This document shows positions 44,009 to 53,242 of a DNA stretch of 64,000 nucleotides, in pieces (the stretch's first letter is position 1; every line of letters begins with the position of its first letter). Source of the stretch: Rhizobium sp. Pop5 (GTDB taxonomy: Bacteria; Pseudomonadota; Alphaproteobacteria; Rhizobiales; Rhizobiaceae); the NCBI RefSeq assembly GCF_024721175.1, contig NZ_CP099399.1, forward strand, positions 3,828,001 to 3,892,000, written 5' to 3'. The translations under genes and the position numbers were made by a program. Below the pieces are notes generated by a model. That model searched no databases, had not been told where the DNA came from, and saw nothing but the letters and a program-made list of their open reading frames with translations.

Positions 44009-47000
44009 TTACTTCTTCATCTGCTCCTTGAGAGCCGCGAGCTTGGCGAAAGGTGAATCCGGATCGATCGGCTTCTCCTTGCGCGGCGGCTTGGCCTCGA
44101 AGCGCAGCGGCTGCGAGCCGCGATTGTTGTTGCGGTCGTTACGATCGTTGCGCTCGCCGCGATCCTTGCGGTCGCCACGGTCCTGCCGGTCACCGCGCGG
44201 CTGGTCGCCACGCGATTGGTTGTTGCGATCGCCCCTCGCCTGCTGCGGCCTGCCGCCGTCGCGGCCGTCGCCGTCCTTGCGGTTATTGCGATTGTTATCA
44301 CGACCGTCACCGCCGCGATTGTTGTCGCCACCACCCGGGCGGCGATTCCGCTCGCCGCGTTCCTGCTGGTTCTGACCGCGCTCCTGGCCGCCACGGCGCT
44401 CGCCATGACCGCCACGCGCCTGGCGCTGGTTATCGTTGCGTCCACCGAGACGCCAGAGAAGAACGGGCTTCGGCTCAACCGGCTCGCCGGTTTCCCCAGG
44501 AGCCGATACCGCTTCTGCAGGAGCGGAAGCTTCCGCCGGAGCGGATGTCTCCGCCACCTCGGCCTGAGGTTCTGTCGGGGCCGTTTCGGCAACGGGCGCC
44601 TCGGCAGCGGTCTCTTCGGCTGCTGCGTCGGCATCGTCGTGATCGGCCGTGTCTGCCGTTTCTTCCACAGCCGTATCCGGGGAGGCGGCAGGAGCGGAGG
44701 CCGCATCCTGCGTCGCAAGATGGGCCGATGCCTCTTCCGCCTTCACGGCATCGGCGCGATAGCCGAGGCCTTTGAGGATTTCTTCCATGTCCTCGAGCGT
44801 CGCGCCAAGGATCGACAGCATTGCCGTCGTCGTCGTGAAGCGGCGGCCGTCATAGGCGCCCTCCGGACGGTTGTTCTGGCCGGGCTTCCACTGCAGCAGC
44901 GGACGGATGATGTCGGCAAGCCGTTCCAGAATGTCGATGCGCACGGCGCGCTTGCCGAGGAAGCGGAAGCCGGCAAGCTTGTAGAACATCCGCTCGAAGC
45001 TCGGATCGGTGACGACGGAGGTGCGACCGGCGGCAAGCACGGGAATGAGATCGCCGTAGCCGGGCTTGTCGAGGCCGTCATTCTTCAGCGCCCAGAGCAG
45101 CGTGATGAGCTCGGCGGGGGCCGGCTTCAGCAGCGCTGGAACGAAGATATGGTAGGCGCCGAACCGCACGCCGTAACGGCGCATGGAGGCGCGCGCCTCC
45201 TGATCCAGCGACTTCACTTCCTCGGTCACGTCGCGGCGGAAGAGCACGCCGAGATTTTCCACGAGCTGGAAGGCCAGCCCCTTGGCAAGACCCTGCAGAT
45301 CTTCGGCGCGCGACAGATCGTCGAGCGGCTTCAGCACCGTGCTGATATGGTGATTGACGAAGCGCTCGATGCGGGCGGCGACGTGATCGCGGGCGTTGCC
45401 CGTCAACTGTTCGTCGGCCAGAAGGATCACGCGCGGGCGCATGATGTGATCGCTGCCCGACAGCCGCGCCACCGGGTCTCCGAGCCAGCGGATCAGCCCG
45501 TCCGAACCGATCGCCAGATCGCTATTGCCGGCGGCATGCAGCCGGGCCGCCCGGGCTTCGAACTCGAGCGCGAGCGCCTTCTGCGACGCAGCCTGAACCG
45601 CCTTGGCATCCGGTCCGTCCGTTCCCGCCACCGGCGTGAAACGGAATCCGCTCAACTGCCCTACATGATGTCCTTCAACGAAGACATCGCCATTCACACT
45701 GATTTCAGCTTCCAGCATCGCATTCTCTCTCAGGCGCTTCATGAGCACAGATGTCCTGCGATCAACAAAGCGTTTCGTCAACCTCTCATGTAACGCATCG
45801 GACAATCGATCTTCGATTTCCCGCGTCTTTTCCTGCCAATGTGTCGGATCGGCCAGCCAGCCGGGTCGATTCGAAACGTAGGTCCAGGTCCTTATCTGCG
45901 CGATTCGCGCCGAAAGCGTGTCAATTTCCCCATCCGTTCGATCGGAGCGATGAACCTGCTCCGCGAGGAACTGTTCGTTCACCGTGCCATAGCGCACGAG
46001 ATCGGAAAAGAGGGCCGAAATAAGATCGGCATGTTGTGCCGGGGTAATACGCCGGTAGTCGGGAAGCGCACAAGCCTCCCAGAGTTTTTCGACGCGTTCG
46101 GGCCTGTCGGCAAGATCGATGATTTCGGGATAGCGAGAAAGCTGCTCCAGCGCCTGCTGGTCGACGGCCGGCAGCGCCCGCGTCAGACCCGGCACGCGCG
46201 GCCCGGCTTCGAGGCTGGCGCGCAGCGACTGGATCGAGGAAAAGTCCATCTCGGTCGTGCGCCACTGCAGAACCTTGACGTTGTCGAATTCGTGCCCCTC
46301 GATGCGCTGCACCAGTTCCTCGTCGAAAGGCGAGACCTGGCCGGTGACCCCGAACGTCCCGTCCCGCACGTGCCGACCGGCGCGCCCGGCGATCTGGCCG
46401 AGTTCGGCGGGATTGAGATTGCGGAACTGGTAGCCGTCGAATTTCCGGTCCTGGGCGAAGGCGACGTGATCGACATCGAGGTTGAGGCCCATGCCGATCG
46501 CATCGGTCGCCACCAGATATTCGACGTCGCCCGCCTGATAAAGCGCCACCTGCGAATTGCGGGTGCGAGGGCTGAGCGCGCCCAGCACGACCGCCGCGCC
46601 ACCGCGCTGACGGCGGATGAGTTCGGCGATGGCATAAACCTCGTCGGCCGAGAAGGCGACGATGGCCGAGCGCTGCGGCAGCCGGGTGATCTTCTTCTGT
46701 CCGCCGTAGAAAAGATGCGAAAGCCGCGGCCGCTCGACGACAGTGATGCCGGGCAGGAGCTGCTGTAGGATGGGCCGCATCGTCGCAGCACCGAGCAGCA
46801 GCGTTTCATCACGGCCGCGAAGATGCAGGATGCGGTCGGTGAAGATATGGCCTCGCTCGAGATCGCCGGCGAGCTGCACCTCATCAATCGCGACGAACGC
46901 CGCCTTGGTCTCACGCGGCATCGCTTCGACCGTGCAGACGGAAAAGCGCGCATTGGGCGGCGAGATTTTTTCCTCGCCGGTGACGAGGGCCACGTTCTGC

Positions 47001-47188
47001 GCACCGACCTTCTCGACCACCCGCGTATAGACCTCGCGCGCCAGGAGCCGGAGCGGCAGGCCGATCACGCCGGTCCCGTGCGCGACCATGCGCTCGATGG
47101 CATAATGGGTCTTGCCGGTATTGGTCGGTCCGAGCACCGCGGTCACACCACGCCCGCTCAGAATCATCGGCTGCGAAGTCAGAGTCAT
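44009..47188 (-). CDS. SUV3-like DEAD/DEAH RNA helicase with long disordered Arg/Gly/Asn-rich tail
   Basis: The protein is 1059 residues from the ATG at 47188. The helicase core at residues ~1-400 has Walker A GPTNTGKTHYAIERM, DEVQ in FVAIDEVQLAGD, and motif VI GQIAGRAGRH, matching mitochondrial-type SUV3 RNA helicases. A central region follows to ~830. Then comes an Ala/Glu/Pro-rich acidic stretch and a final ~170 residues rich in Arg, Gly, Asn, Asp and Gln (RGDRNNQSRGDQ type). Such tails often bind RNA and mediate condensates or degradosome contacts. It is coupled to the S4 protein gene. An extended frame to 47335 has no similarity. Confidence 0.88.
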   Translation of the reverse strand: MTLTSQPMILSGRGVTAVLGPTNTGKTHYAIERMVAHGTGVIGLPLRLLAREVYTRVVEKVGAQNVALVTGEEKISPPNARFSVCTVEAMPRETKAAFVAIDEVQLAGDLERGHIFTDRILHLRGRDETLLLGAATMRPILQQLLPGITVVERPRLSHLFYGGQKKITRLPQRSAIVAFSADEVYAIAELIRRQRGGAAVVLGALSPRTRNSQVALYQAGDVEYLVATDAIGMGLNLDVDHVAFAQDRKFDGYQFRNLNPAELGQIAGRAGRHVRDGTFGVTGQVSPFDEELVQRIEGHEFDNVKVLQWRTTEMDFSSIQSLRASLEAGPRVPGLTRALPAVDQQALEQLSRYPEIIDLADRPERVEKLWEACALPDYRRITPAQHADLISALFSDLVRYGTVNEQFLAEQVHRSDRTDGEIDTLSARIAQIRTWTYVSNRPGWLADPTHWQEKTREIEDRLSDALHERLTKRFVDRRTSVLMKRLRENAMLEAEISVNGDVFVEGHHVGQLSGFRFTPVAGTDGPDAKAVQAASQKALALEFEARAARLHAAGNSDLAIGSDGLIRWLGDPVARLSGSDHIMRPRVILLADEQLTGNARDHVAARIERFVNHHISTVLKPLDDLSRAEDLQGLAKGLAFQLVENLGVLFRRDVTEEVKSLDQEARASMRRYGVRFGAYHIFVPALLKPAPAELITLLWALKNDGLDKPGYGDLIPVLAAGRTSVVTDPSFERMFYKLAGFRFLGKRAVRIDILERLADIIRPLLQWKPGQNNRPEGAYDGRRFTTTTAMLSILGATLEDMEEILKGLGYRADAVKAEEASAHLATQDAASAPAASPDTAVEETADTADHDDADAAAEETAAEAPVAETAPTEPQAEVAETSAPAEASAPAEAVSAPGETGEPVEPKPVLLWRLGGRNDNQRQARGGHGERRGGQERGQNQQERGERNRRPGGGDNNRGGDGRDNNRNNRKDGDGRDGGRPQQARGDRNNQSRGDQPRGDRQDRGDRKDRGERNDRNDRNNNRGSQPLRFEAKPPRKEKPIDPDSPFAKLAALKEQMKK

Positions 47189-47351
47189 GGATCCATGCAA
47201 ACGGGCCGACGGCCCAGGAAAATCTCGCTCCCCCAGATTGAAGCACAGAACACATGGACAGCCGCCGCCGCAAACGCAAGGGAAGATTTCAAAAATGCGA
47301 CCGGGATTACGACCTTTGCGAGTCCTGAGGAACATCAGCTTGGGTGATTCG

Positions 47352-47366
47352 GAACAGCGTGAGAAC
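47352..47366. promoter_or_regulatory. Possible alphaproteobacterial LexA (SOS) box
   Basis: GAAC-AGCGTGA-GAAC is a perfect GAAC-N7-GAAC, the reverse complement of the GTTC-N7-GTTC SOS box of alphaproteobacteria. It lies 164 bp upstream of the helicase start. One such match per window is expected by chance, so the call is weak. Confidence 0.3.
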
Positions 47367-47826
47367 GAATCAGCGACGAATCGCTGACTCCAGCTGATTC
47401 AGCTTTTGTTCACGGCTAAGTATTGATTTTGAATCACTTTTTCCCACTAGATGCTGAATCGCTGGACTTTCGCTGCTTCACGATTTCGCCGTCGCGATCA
47501 ACGATCTCAGGCGGATCCCCGGCAATCGAGAATTGCGCCCGAAATTAACCTCTCGACCAAAGCCGGAACGAATCGGAGACGAATCGCTGACCGCGCCGTT
47601 TTCGCCTTTCGTTCACAACCACATCTGGTAGCGGAGCTGGTAGCAGGCGCTAGATGCGGATCGCCGGCGGATCTCCCGGTTCCTCATCCCCGCCTCTGCA
47701 TTAATCTTTGGAGAGCCGGATTCAGAAGGCGTTAAGTCGAAGTGGCAATAGCGAGCGCATCGATCAAAAGCGGAACGGATCGCTGACGAATCGGCGACAT
47801 CGTGACTTTCCCGCTTTGTTCACCGC
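47361..47826. repeat. Three-copy degenerate tandem repeat, ~205-bp unit with 56-bp cores
   Basis: Three 56-bp cores align without gaps at 47361-47416, 47564-47619 and 47771-47826; neighbouring copies are about 70% identical by hand count. Each contains GAAC at its fifth base or nearby, a GACGAATCG segment, and ends GTTCAC-N2-C. Start-to-start distances are 203 and 207 bp. Similarity continues outside the cores (CTAGATGC after copies one and two; TATTG and CTTTTT after copies one and three). No ORF spans it. It fills most of the 796-bp gap between the helicase and a DUF3309 gene. Confidence 0.7.
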
Positions 47827-47984
47827 AACATATTGTATTTAAACGTCTTTTTAACCATACGAACAATTTTAGGAAATGATCGAGCCAAAGTCGCGCCACA
47901 TTTCGAGCGCTGAACCGGGAACAAAAATCGCCAATGCGTGTTTCTTGTCCATCGAAAATGCGGATGAAATGAAGGGAACATACC

Positions 47985-48140
47985 ATGCTTGGCACGATAC
48001 TTCTGGTTATTCTCATTCTGCTCCTCATCGGAGCCTTGCCGAATTGGGGCTACAGCCGCGGCTGGGGCTATGGACCTTCCGGCGGTTTGGGGCTAGTTCT
48101 CGTCATTATCATTATCCTTGTACTTATGGGCCGCATTTAA
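47985..48140 (+). CDS. DUF3309 family small membrane protein
   Basis: The 51-residue protein (MLGTILLVILILLLIGALPNW at the start) has two hydrophobic segments around a Gly/Tyr/Trp-rich turn (GYSRGWGYGPSGGLG), matching DUF3309. GAAGGGA precedes the ATG. It is a probable inner-membrane miniprotein of unknown function. The glycine-zipper lipoprotein gene follows 27 bp later. Confidence 0.85.
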   Translation: MLGTILLVILILLLIGALPNWGYSRGWGYGPSGGLGLVLVIIIILVLMGRI

Positions 48141-48167
48141 AGGCCACCAAACCTGGGGAGTTACGAC

Positions 48168-48422
48168 ATGATGAAGAAGATTATACTGATTGGCGCACTC
48201 GTCGGCGCTCTGGCATCCTGCACGGCGACCGAGCAAGGCACGGCGATCGGCGCCGGCACCGGCGCGGTCATCGGCGGCGTTGTCACCAACAGCTGGGGTG
48301 GTGCCGCCGTCGGCGCCGTTGCAGGCGGCCTGACCGGCGCTCTCATCGGCCATTCGGTCGAGCGCCGCGGCTACTGCATCTATCGTGACCGCTACGGCCG
48401 CCGTTACGAAGCTCGCTGCTGA
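48168..48422 (+). CDS. Glycine-zipper lipoprotein
   Basis: The 84-residue protein has a lipoprotein signal (MMKKIILIGALVGALASC, Cys18) and a glycine-zipper repeat (GTAIGAGTGAVIGGVVTNSWGGAAVGAVAGGLTGALIG) like Rick_17kDa/YMGG domains. The C-terminus is basic with cysteines (GYCIYRDRYGRRYEARC). GGGGAG lies 7 bp upstream. It is likely an envelope protein, and a strong terminator follows. Confidence 0.85.
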   Translation: MMKKIILIGALVGALASCTATEQGTAIGAGTGAVIGGVVTNSWGGAAVGAVAGGLTGALIGHSVERRGYCIYRDRYGRRYEARC

Positions 48423-48448
48423 TCGGCAAGACACATATCGGACTCCCA

Positions 48449-48473
48449 ACGGGCGCTTCGGCGCCCGTTTTTC
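48449..48473 (+). terminator. Intrinsic terminator after glycine-zipper gene
   Basis: Stem ACGGGCGC / GCGCCCGT with a TTCG tetraloop, followed by five T. Confidence 0.9.
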
Positions 48474-48612
48474 TTTGCCGCCGCTGTCAACGTCGCGTTG
48501 ACGATTGGTCGTGAAAGTCAAATCTACCGCCGGCCATCCTGCGGGCACATATTCCTTCACGAGCGCAAAGGCAGCCATCTGCCACGCCCGCGCAACTGAA
48601 AGGAACGCTTCC

Positions 48613-48771
48613 ATGGTCCAGATTTTTCTGAATTCCGCCGTCGCCGTTCTCATCGCGTCGGCTTTCCTGACAACGGCAATCTCGGCTCTTCGCGGTAAAG
48701 ATCGTTCGCCGCAGAAAGTGCCGGTCAGGGTTCCCGCACGACAGCATCGCTCCGCCGCGCGCCGCAACTGA
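48613..48771 (+). CDS. Small hypothetical membrane protein
   Basis: The 52-residue ORF has one hydrophobic segment (NSAVAVLIASAFLTTAISAL) and a basic tail rich in Arg (VRVPARQHRSAARRN). AAAGGAA precedes the ATG by a good distance. I do not recognise a family. Coding is supported by the ribosome site and codon use only. Confidence 0.5.
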   Translation: MVQIFLNSAVAVLIASAFLTTAISALRGKDRSPQKVPVRVPARQHRSAARRN

Positions 48772-48904
48772 TTTGCCGGAGAACAGGCGTCACAATCCCA
48801 CTCAGGAGTCTCGCTGCTGACGAAACCCGATGCGCCTATAAACAGGCAATAGCGCCTCCGGCAGGAGACGCTAACGCTTTCAAGCTGATGGAATTTTCGT
48901 CGCG

Positions 48905-49630
48905 CTAGGCGAAGAATTGCCCGCCATTGGCTGACAGCGTCGAACCCGTGATGAAGCCCGCATCGTCGGAGACGAGGAAGGCGACGCAACGCGCGATCTC
49001 TTCCGGCTCGCCAAGACGGCCGACCGGGATTTGCGGGATGATGCGTTCGTTCAGCACTTTTTCCGGCACGGCAAGAACCATTTCCGTTCCGATATAGCCG
49101 GGGCAGATGGCGTTGACGGTGATATTTTTTGCCGCGCCTTCCTGGGCCAGCGCCTTGGTGAAACCGAGATCGCCAGCCTTGGCCGCGGAATAGTTCACCT
49201 GGCCCATCTGGCCCTTCTGGCCGTTGATGGACGAGATATTGACGATACGGCCGAAGCTGCGGTCGCGCATGCCGGTCCAGACCTGATGCGTCATGTTGAA
49301 CAGGCCGGTGAGGTTGGTGTTGATCACCTCGTGCCACTGCTGCGGCGACATCTTGTGGAACATCGCATCGCGGGTGATGCCGGCATTGTTGACGAGAATT
49401 TCGACAGGCCCGATCTCGCTTTCGATCCTGGCAATCCCTTCGCCGCAGGCGGCGTAGTCTGAAACATCCCATTTGAACACGGCAACACCGGTGGCGTCGT
49501 GGAAGGCTTTGGCCTTCTCGTCGTTGCCGGCATAGTTGGCCGCAACCTTGTATCCGGCGTTTTTCAGCGCCACGGATATGGCTGCGCCGATGCCGCGTGT
49601 ACCCCCGGTGACCAAAGCCACTCTGCTCAT
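48905..49630 (-). CDS. phaB: Acetoacetyl-CoA reductase
   Basis: This 241-residue short-chain dehydrogenase has cofactor motif VTGGTRGIGAAISVAL, catalytic Ser in IVNISSINGQKGQMGQVNYSAAKAG with Tyr-x3-Lys (YSAAK), and the structural NNAG. It reduces acetoacetyl-CoA to (R)-3-hydroxybutyryl-CoA for poly-hydroxybutyrate. The ATG at 49630 (MSRVALVTGG) is used. It lies downstream of phaA, 71 bp away. Confidence 0.95.
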   Translation of the reverse strand: MSRVALVTGGTRGIGAAISVALKNAGYKVAANYAGNDEKAKAFHDATGVAVFKWDVSDYAACGEGIARIESEIGPVEILVNNAGITRDAMFHKMSPQQWHEVINTNLTGLFNMTHQVWTGMRDRSFGRIVNISSINGQKGQMGQVNYSAAKAGDLGFTKALAQEGAAKNITVNAICPGYIGTEMVLAVPEKVLNERIIPQIPVGRLGEPEEIARCVAFLVSDDAGFITGSTLSANGGQFFA

Positions 49631-49701
49631 GTTCCGCTCCCCTTTTGTTTTTCGCCCCGCCACCTGGCAGGGCTTTTAATCAAACTCGGATCGTATGCTA
49701 T

Positions 49702-50910
<1,209 letters not shown>

Positions 50911-51121
50911 TTACATAAGTGGAAACTGGCAAAGCTTTCACCACAAGTCAAACGCGAAGACCGGCGGCCGTCATTTTTCGCCGGCGGCCGCCAAAGCCGA
51001 TTCATCTGCTCTGCTAAAGGTTTGCCGCATCGCACAAAGAGATTGTCACCGGCCTTCTTTTGCGTTTACAGTCTCAGGTGGAGGAACATCCATAAATCAG
51101 ACGGGGGTCCAGGAGACTGAT

Positions 51122-51694
51122 ATGGCGAAGAATGAGGGTCAGATAGTTATCAAGAAGTACGCCAATCGCCGCCTGTACAACACAGGCACCAGCACCTATG
51201 TGACGCTGGAAGATCTGGCGGAGATGGTGAAGAAGGGCGAAGATTTTATCGTCCAGGATGCAAAAAGCGGAGATGATATTACCCATTCGGTGCTGACCCA
51301 GATCATCTTCGAACAGGAATCGAAGACCGGCAACACGCTGCTTCCGATCTCCTTCCTGCGCCAGCTCATCACCTATTACGGCGACCAGATGCAGATGGTC
51401 GTGCCGAGCTTCCTCGAACATTCGATGCGCGCCTTCACTGAACAGCAGTCGCAGATGCGCGAACAGGTGAACCGTGCCTTCGGCGAAACGCCGCTCGGCA
51501 AGAACCTGCAATTGCCGATGCAGATGGTGGAAGATCAGGTTCGCCGAAACACCGAGCTGTTTCAGCAGGCAATGCAGATGTTTTCGCCCTTCATGACGCC
51601 GCCCGCCAAGGAAAGCCGCAAGGCCGAGGCCAAGGATATCGACGAGCTGAAGGAACAGCTGCGCGCGCTTCAGAACAAGCTCGACAACCTATAA
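51122..51694 (+). CDS. phaR: Polyhydroxyalkanoate synthesis repressor PhaR (AniA)
   Basis: The 190-residue protein has the PHB/PHA accumulation regulator domain (IVIKKYANRRLYNTGTSTYVTLEDLAEMVKKGEDFIVQDAKSGDDIT) and a C-terminal coiled coil (DIDELKEQLRALQNKLDNL). PhaR binds PHB granules and DNA, coupling polymer level to phasin and carbon-flow gene expression; AniA is the rhizobial name. AGGAG precedes the ATG at 51122. It is divergent from phaA-phaB and converges (6-bp overlap) on a membrane-protein gene. Confidence 0.94.
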   Translation: MAKNEGQIVIKKYANRRLYNTGTSTYVTLEDLAEMVKKGEDFIVQDAKSGDDITHSVLTQIIFEQESKTGNTLLPISFLRQLITYYGDQMQMVVPSFLEHSMRAFTEQQSQMREQVNRAFGETPLGKNLQLPMQMVEDQVRRNTELFQQAMQMFSPFMTPPAKESRKAEAKDIDELKEQLRALQNKLDNL

Positions 51695-52096
51695 TCCGAT
51701 CGAGACATCCCGCCCGGCGCTTCGGATCGAAACGGCAAACCCGCCAATCACATCGATTAGAGCGATCGTCAGCAAAATGAAGAATACCTGGGTCGCCGCA
51801 TCCTGGACGAGCAGAAACTCGACCAGGAAGGCAATGAACACCAGCATCGACAAGATGTGATTGATCAGATTGCCGGGACCGGTCCTGGTTGCCTTCAATA
51901 TTTCGAAGAACAGCACCACAAGCGCTATGACGATGAAGAGATCGCCGAGCGCCATGCTCCAGATCGCACCCGAGAGCATCGACAGTACGATGACATCATG
52001 ATGCAGCGCAGCAATGCCGCCGTCGCCCATCAGGCCAAACATCGCCAGGTTGTAAAGAATAAATGGAATAATCATCAGCGGCATGGCGGCTATCAT
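51689..52096 (-). CDS. Small integral membrane protein, about four transmembrane segments
   Basis: The 135-residue hydrophobic protein starts at the ATG at 52096 with AGGAG 8 bp upstream (the in-frame TTG at 52102 is less likely). Segments include MPLMIIPFILYNLAMFGLM, VIVLSMLSGAIWSMALGDLFIVIALVVLFFEIL, HILSMLVFIAFLVEFLLV and FFILLTIALIDVIGGFAVSI. No known family motif is evident. It overlaps the phaR 3' end on the opposite strand. Confidence 0.75.
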   Translation of the reverse strand: MIAAMPLMIIPFILYNLAMFGLMGDGGIAALHHDVIVLSMLSGAIWSMALGDLFIVIALVVLFFEILKATRTGPGNLINHILSMLVFIAFLVEFLLVQDAATQVFFILLTIALIDVIGGFAVSIRSAGRDVSIGL

Positions 52097-52183
52097 CGGC
52101 AAATCTCCTGGCGCGAAGAGAATACTGCCGCAAACCGTCGCCCTACATCAAGCCATTGCAAATACTATATTGCCGAAACGCAA

Positions 52184-52206
52184 AAGGCCGGCGTGACGCC
52201 GGCCTT
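52184..52206 (-). terminator. Terminator hairpin of rpmF
   Basis: Stem AAGGCCGGCG (52184-52193) with CGCCGGCCTT (52197-52206), followed on the minus strand by TTTG. It lies 34 bp past the rpmF stop. Confidence 0.7.
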
Positions 52207-52239
52207 GAAATTTTCGATCGGACGAGCCGGATCAGAAAA

Positions 52240-52425
52240 TTATGCGCTTTCCTTCGGCGTCAGAACCTGACGGCCGCGATACATGCCAGTCTTCAGATCG
52301 ATATGATGCGGGCGGCGCAGTTCGCCGGAGTTCTTGTCTTCGACATAGGTCGGAGCCTTCAGCGCATCAGCCGAACGGCGCATGCCGCGCTTGGACGGGC
52401 TCGTTTTTCTCTTCGGTACAGCCAT
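52240..52425 (-). CDS. rpmF: 50S ribosomal protein L32
   Basis: The 61-residue L32 ([21 protein letters not shown] at the start, [18 protein letters not shown] later) shows the typical alphaproteobacterial form without zinc cysteines. The frame opens further upstream, but MAVPKRKTS is the universal N-terminus. A hairpin terminator follows, and mtgA lies further upstream, as often seen in Rhizobiales. Confidence 0.97.
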
Positions 52426-52581
52426 TTTTCTTACTCCACTTGCGGGCAAAACATTCCCACGGCCAGACTGGCGGCCGAAACGGACATGTCGCGATTTCGG
52501 AAATTTTGCGCGCTTATACATGCAAGGCGCGGGCTTGACCAGTCCCCATGCGTATTTTTTGCGAAGCCGGCGATTCGAGCC

Positions 52582-53229
52582 TCAGACCTCGTAGTCATCC
52601 AATATCCAGGGCTCCGCGCGCGCTGCCTCTTCCCATTTCCGCCAGGCCGCATGCGCCTTCATCGTCGCCATATAGGCGAGCGTATCGCTGCCGCTGACGA
52701 GATCGTAGACATCGAACCGACTGACGACAGGCGCAAACATCGCATCCGCGCCACTGAAACCCCCAAAGAGAAACGGCCCGCCGGATTTCTGCAGAAGGTC
52801 GCGCCAGATGATTTCGATGCGGCTGATATCGGCTTCGACCCCATCCGGCAGCGCGATCTTGCCTTTCGGCCGGCGAATATTCATCGGGCAGGCGCCGCGC
52901 AAAGCCTGGAAGCTTGACAGCATTTCCATCGAAACGGACCGGGCGAGCGCCCGCGCGCCGCGATCGGCTGGCAGAAGGCCAGCCTCCGGATAAAGCTCGG
53001 CAACATATTCGATGATCGCCAGCGATTCCCAGATCTTCAACGCGCCGTGCTGCAGAACCGGCACACGGCCGGGCGGCGATATGGCCTTGATATGAGGATT
53101 GCCGCCCGGATAATCGAAGGGGATCACGACCTCCCCGAAATCGACGCTGGCGGCCGTCAGTGCCATCCAGGGCCGGAACGACCAGGAGGAATAGTTCTTG
53201 TTGCCGATGTAGAGCGTCGGTTTATCCAT
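52582..53229 (-). CDS. Glutathione S-transferase family protein
   Basis: The 215-residue protein has a thioredoxin-like N-terminal domain with Ser of the active site in NKNYSSWSFRPW and cis-Pro in GRVPVLQ, ESLAIIEYVAELYPEAGLLP, and an all-helical C-terminal domain (GGPFLFGGFSGADAMFAPVVSRF). It probably conjugates or reduces electrophiles with glutathione. The ATG at 53229 is chosen. It starts just inside the gap after the 2H phosphoesterase stop, so the pair is likely co-transcribed. Confidence 0.87.
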   Translation of the reverse strand: MDKPTLYIGNKNYSSWSFRPWMALTAASVDFGEVVIPFDYPGGNPHIKAISPPGRVPVLQHGALKIWESLAIIEYVAELYPEAGLLPADRGARALARSVSMEMLSSFQALRGACPMNIRRPKGKIALPDGVEADISRIEIIWRDLLQKSGGPFLFGGFSGADAMFAPVVSRFDVYDLVSGSDTLAYMATMKAHAAWRKWEEAARAEPWILDDYEV

Positions 53230-53242
53230 GGGCATCTCCCGT

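Noticed and set aside
44216..45793. Plus-strand ORF of 525 codons with apparent hydrophobic N-terminus
   Set aside because: It is the reverse complement of the helicase's low-complexity Arg/Gly/Asn tail, which reads as Val/Ala/Ile-rich on the other strand.
47361..47826. CRISPR array
   Set aside because: There are only three imperfect 56-bp copies with ~150-bp gaps that share similarity with each other, and no cas genes are present.
47300..47880. Chromosomal replication origin
   Set aside because: GANTC clustering and repeats suggested it, but I find no DnaA-box array, and rhizobial oriC normally lies by hemE, absent here.
48093..49472. Minus-strand ORF of 459 codons
   Set aside because: It spans phaB in another frame, a terminator and the glycine-zipper gene, all better explained by real genes.
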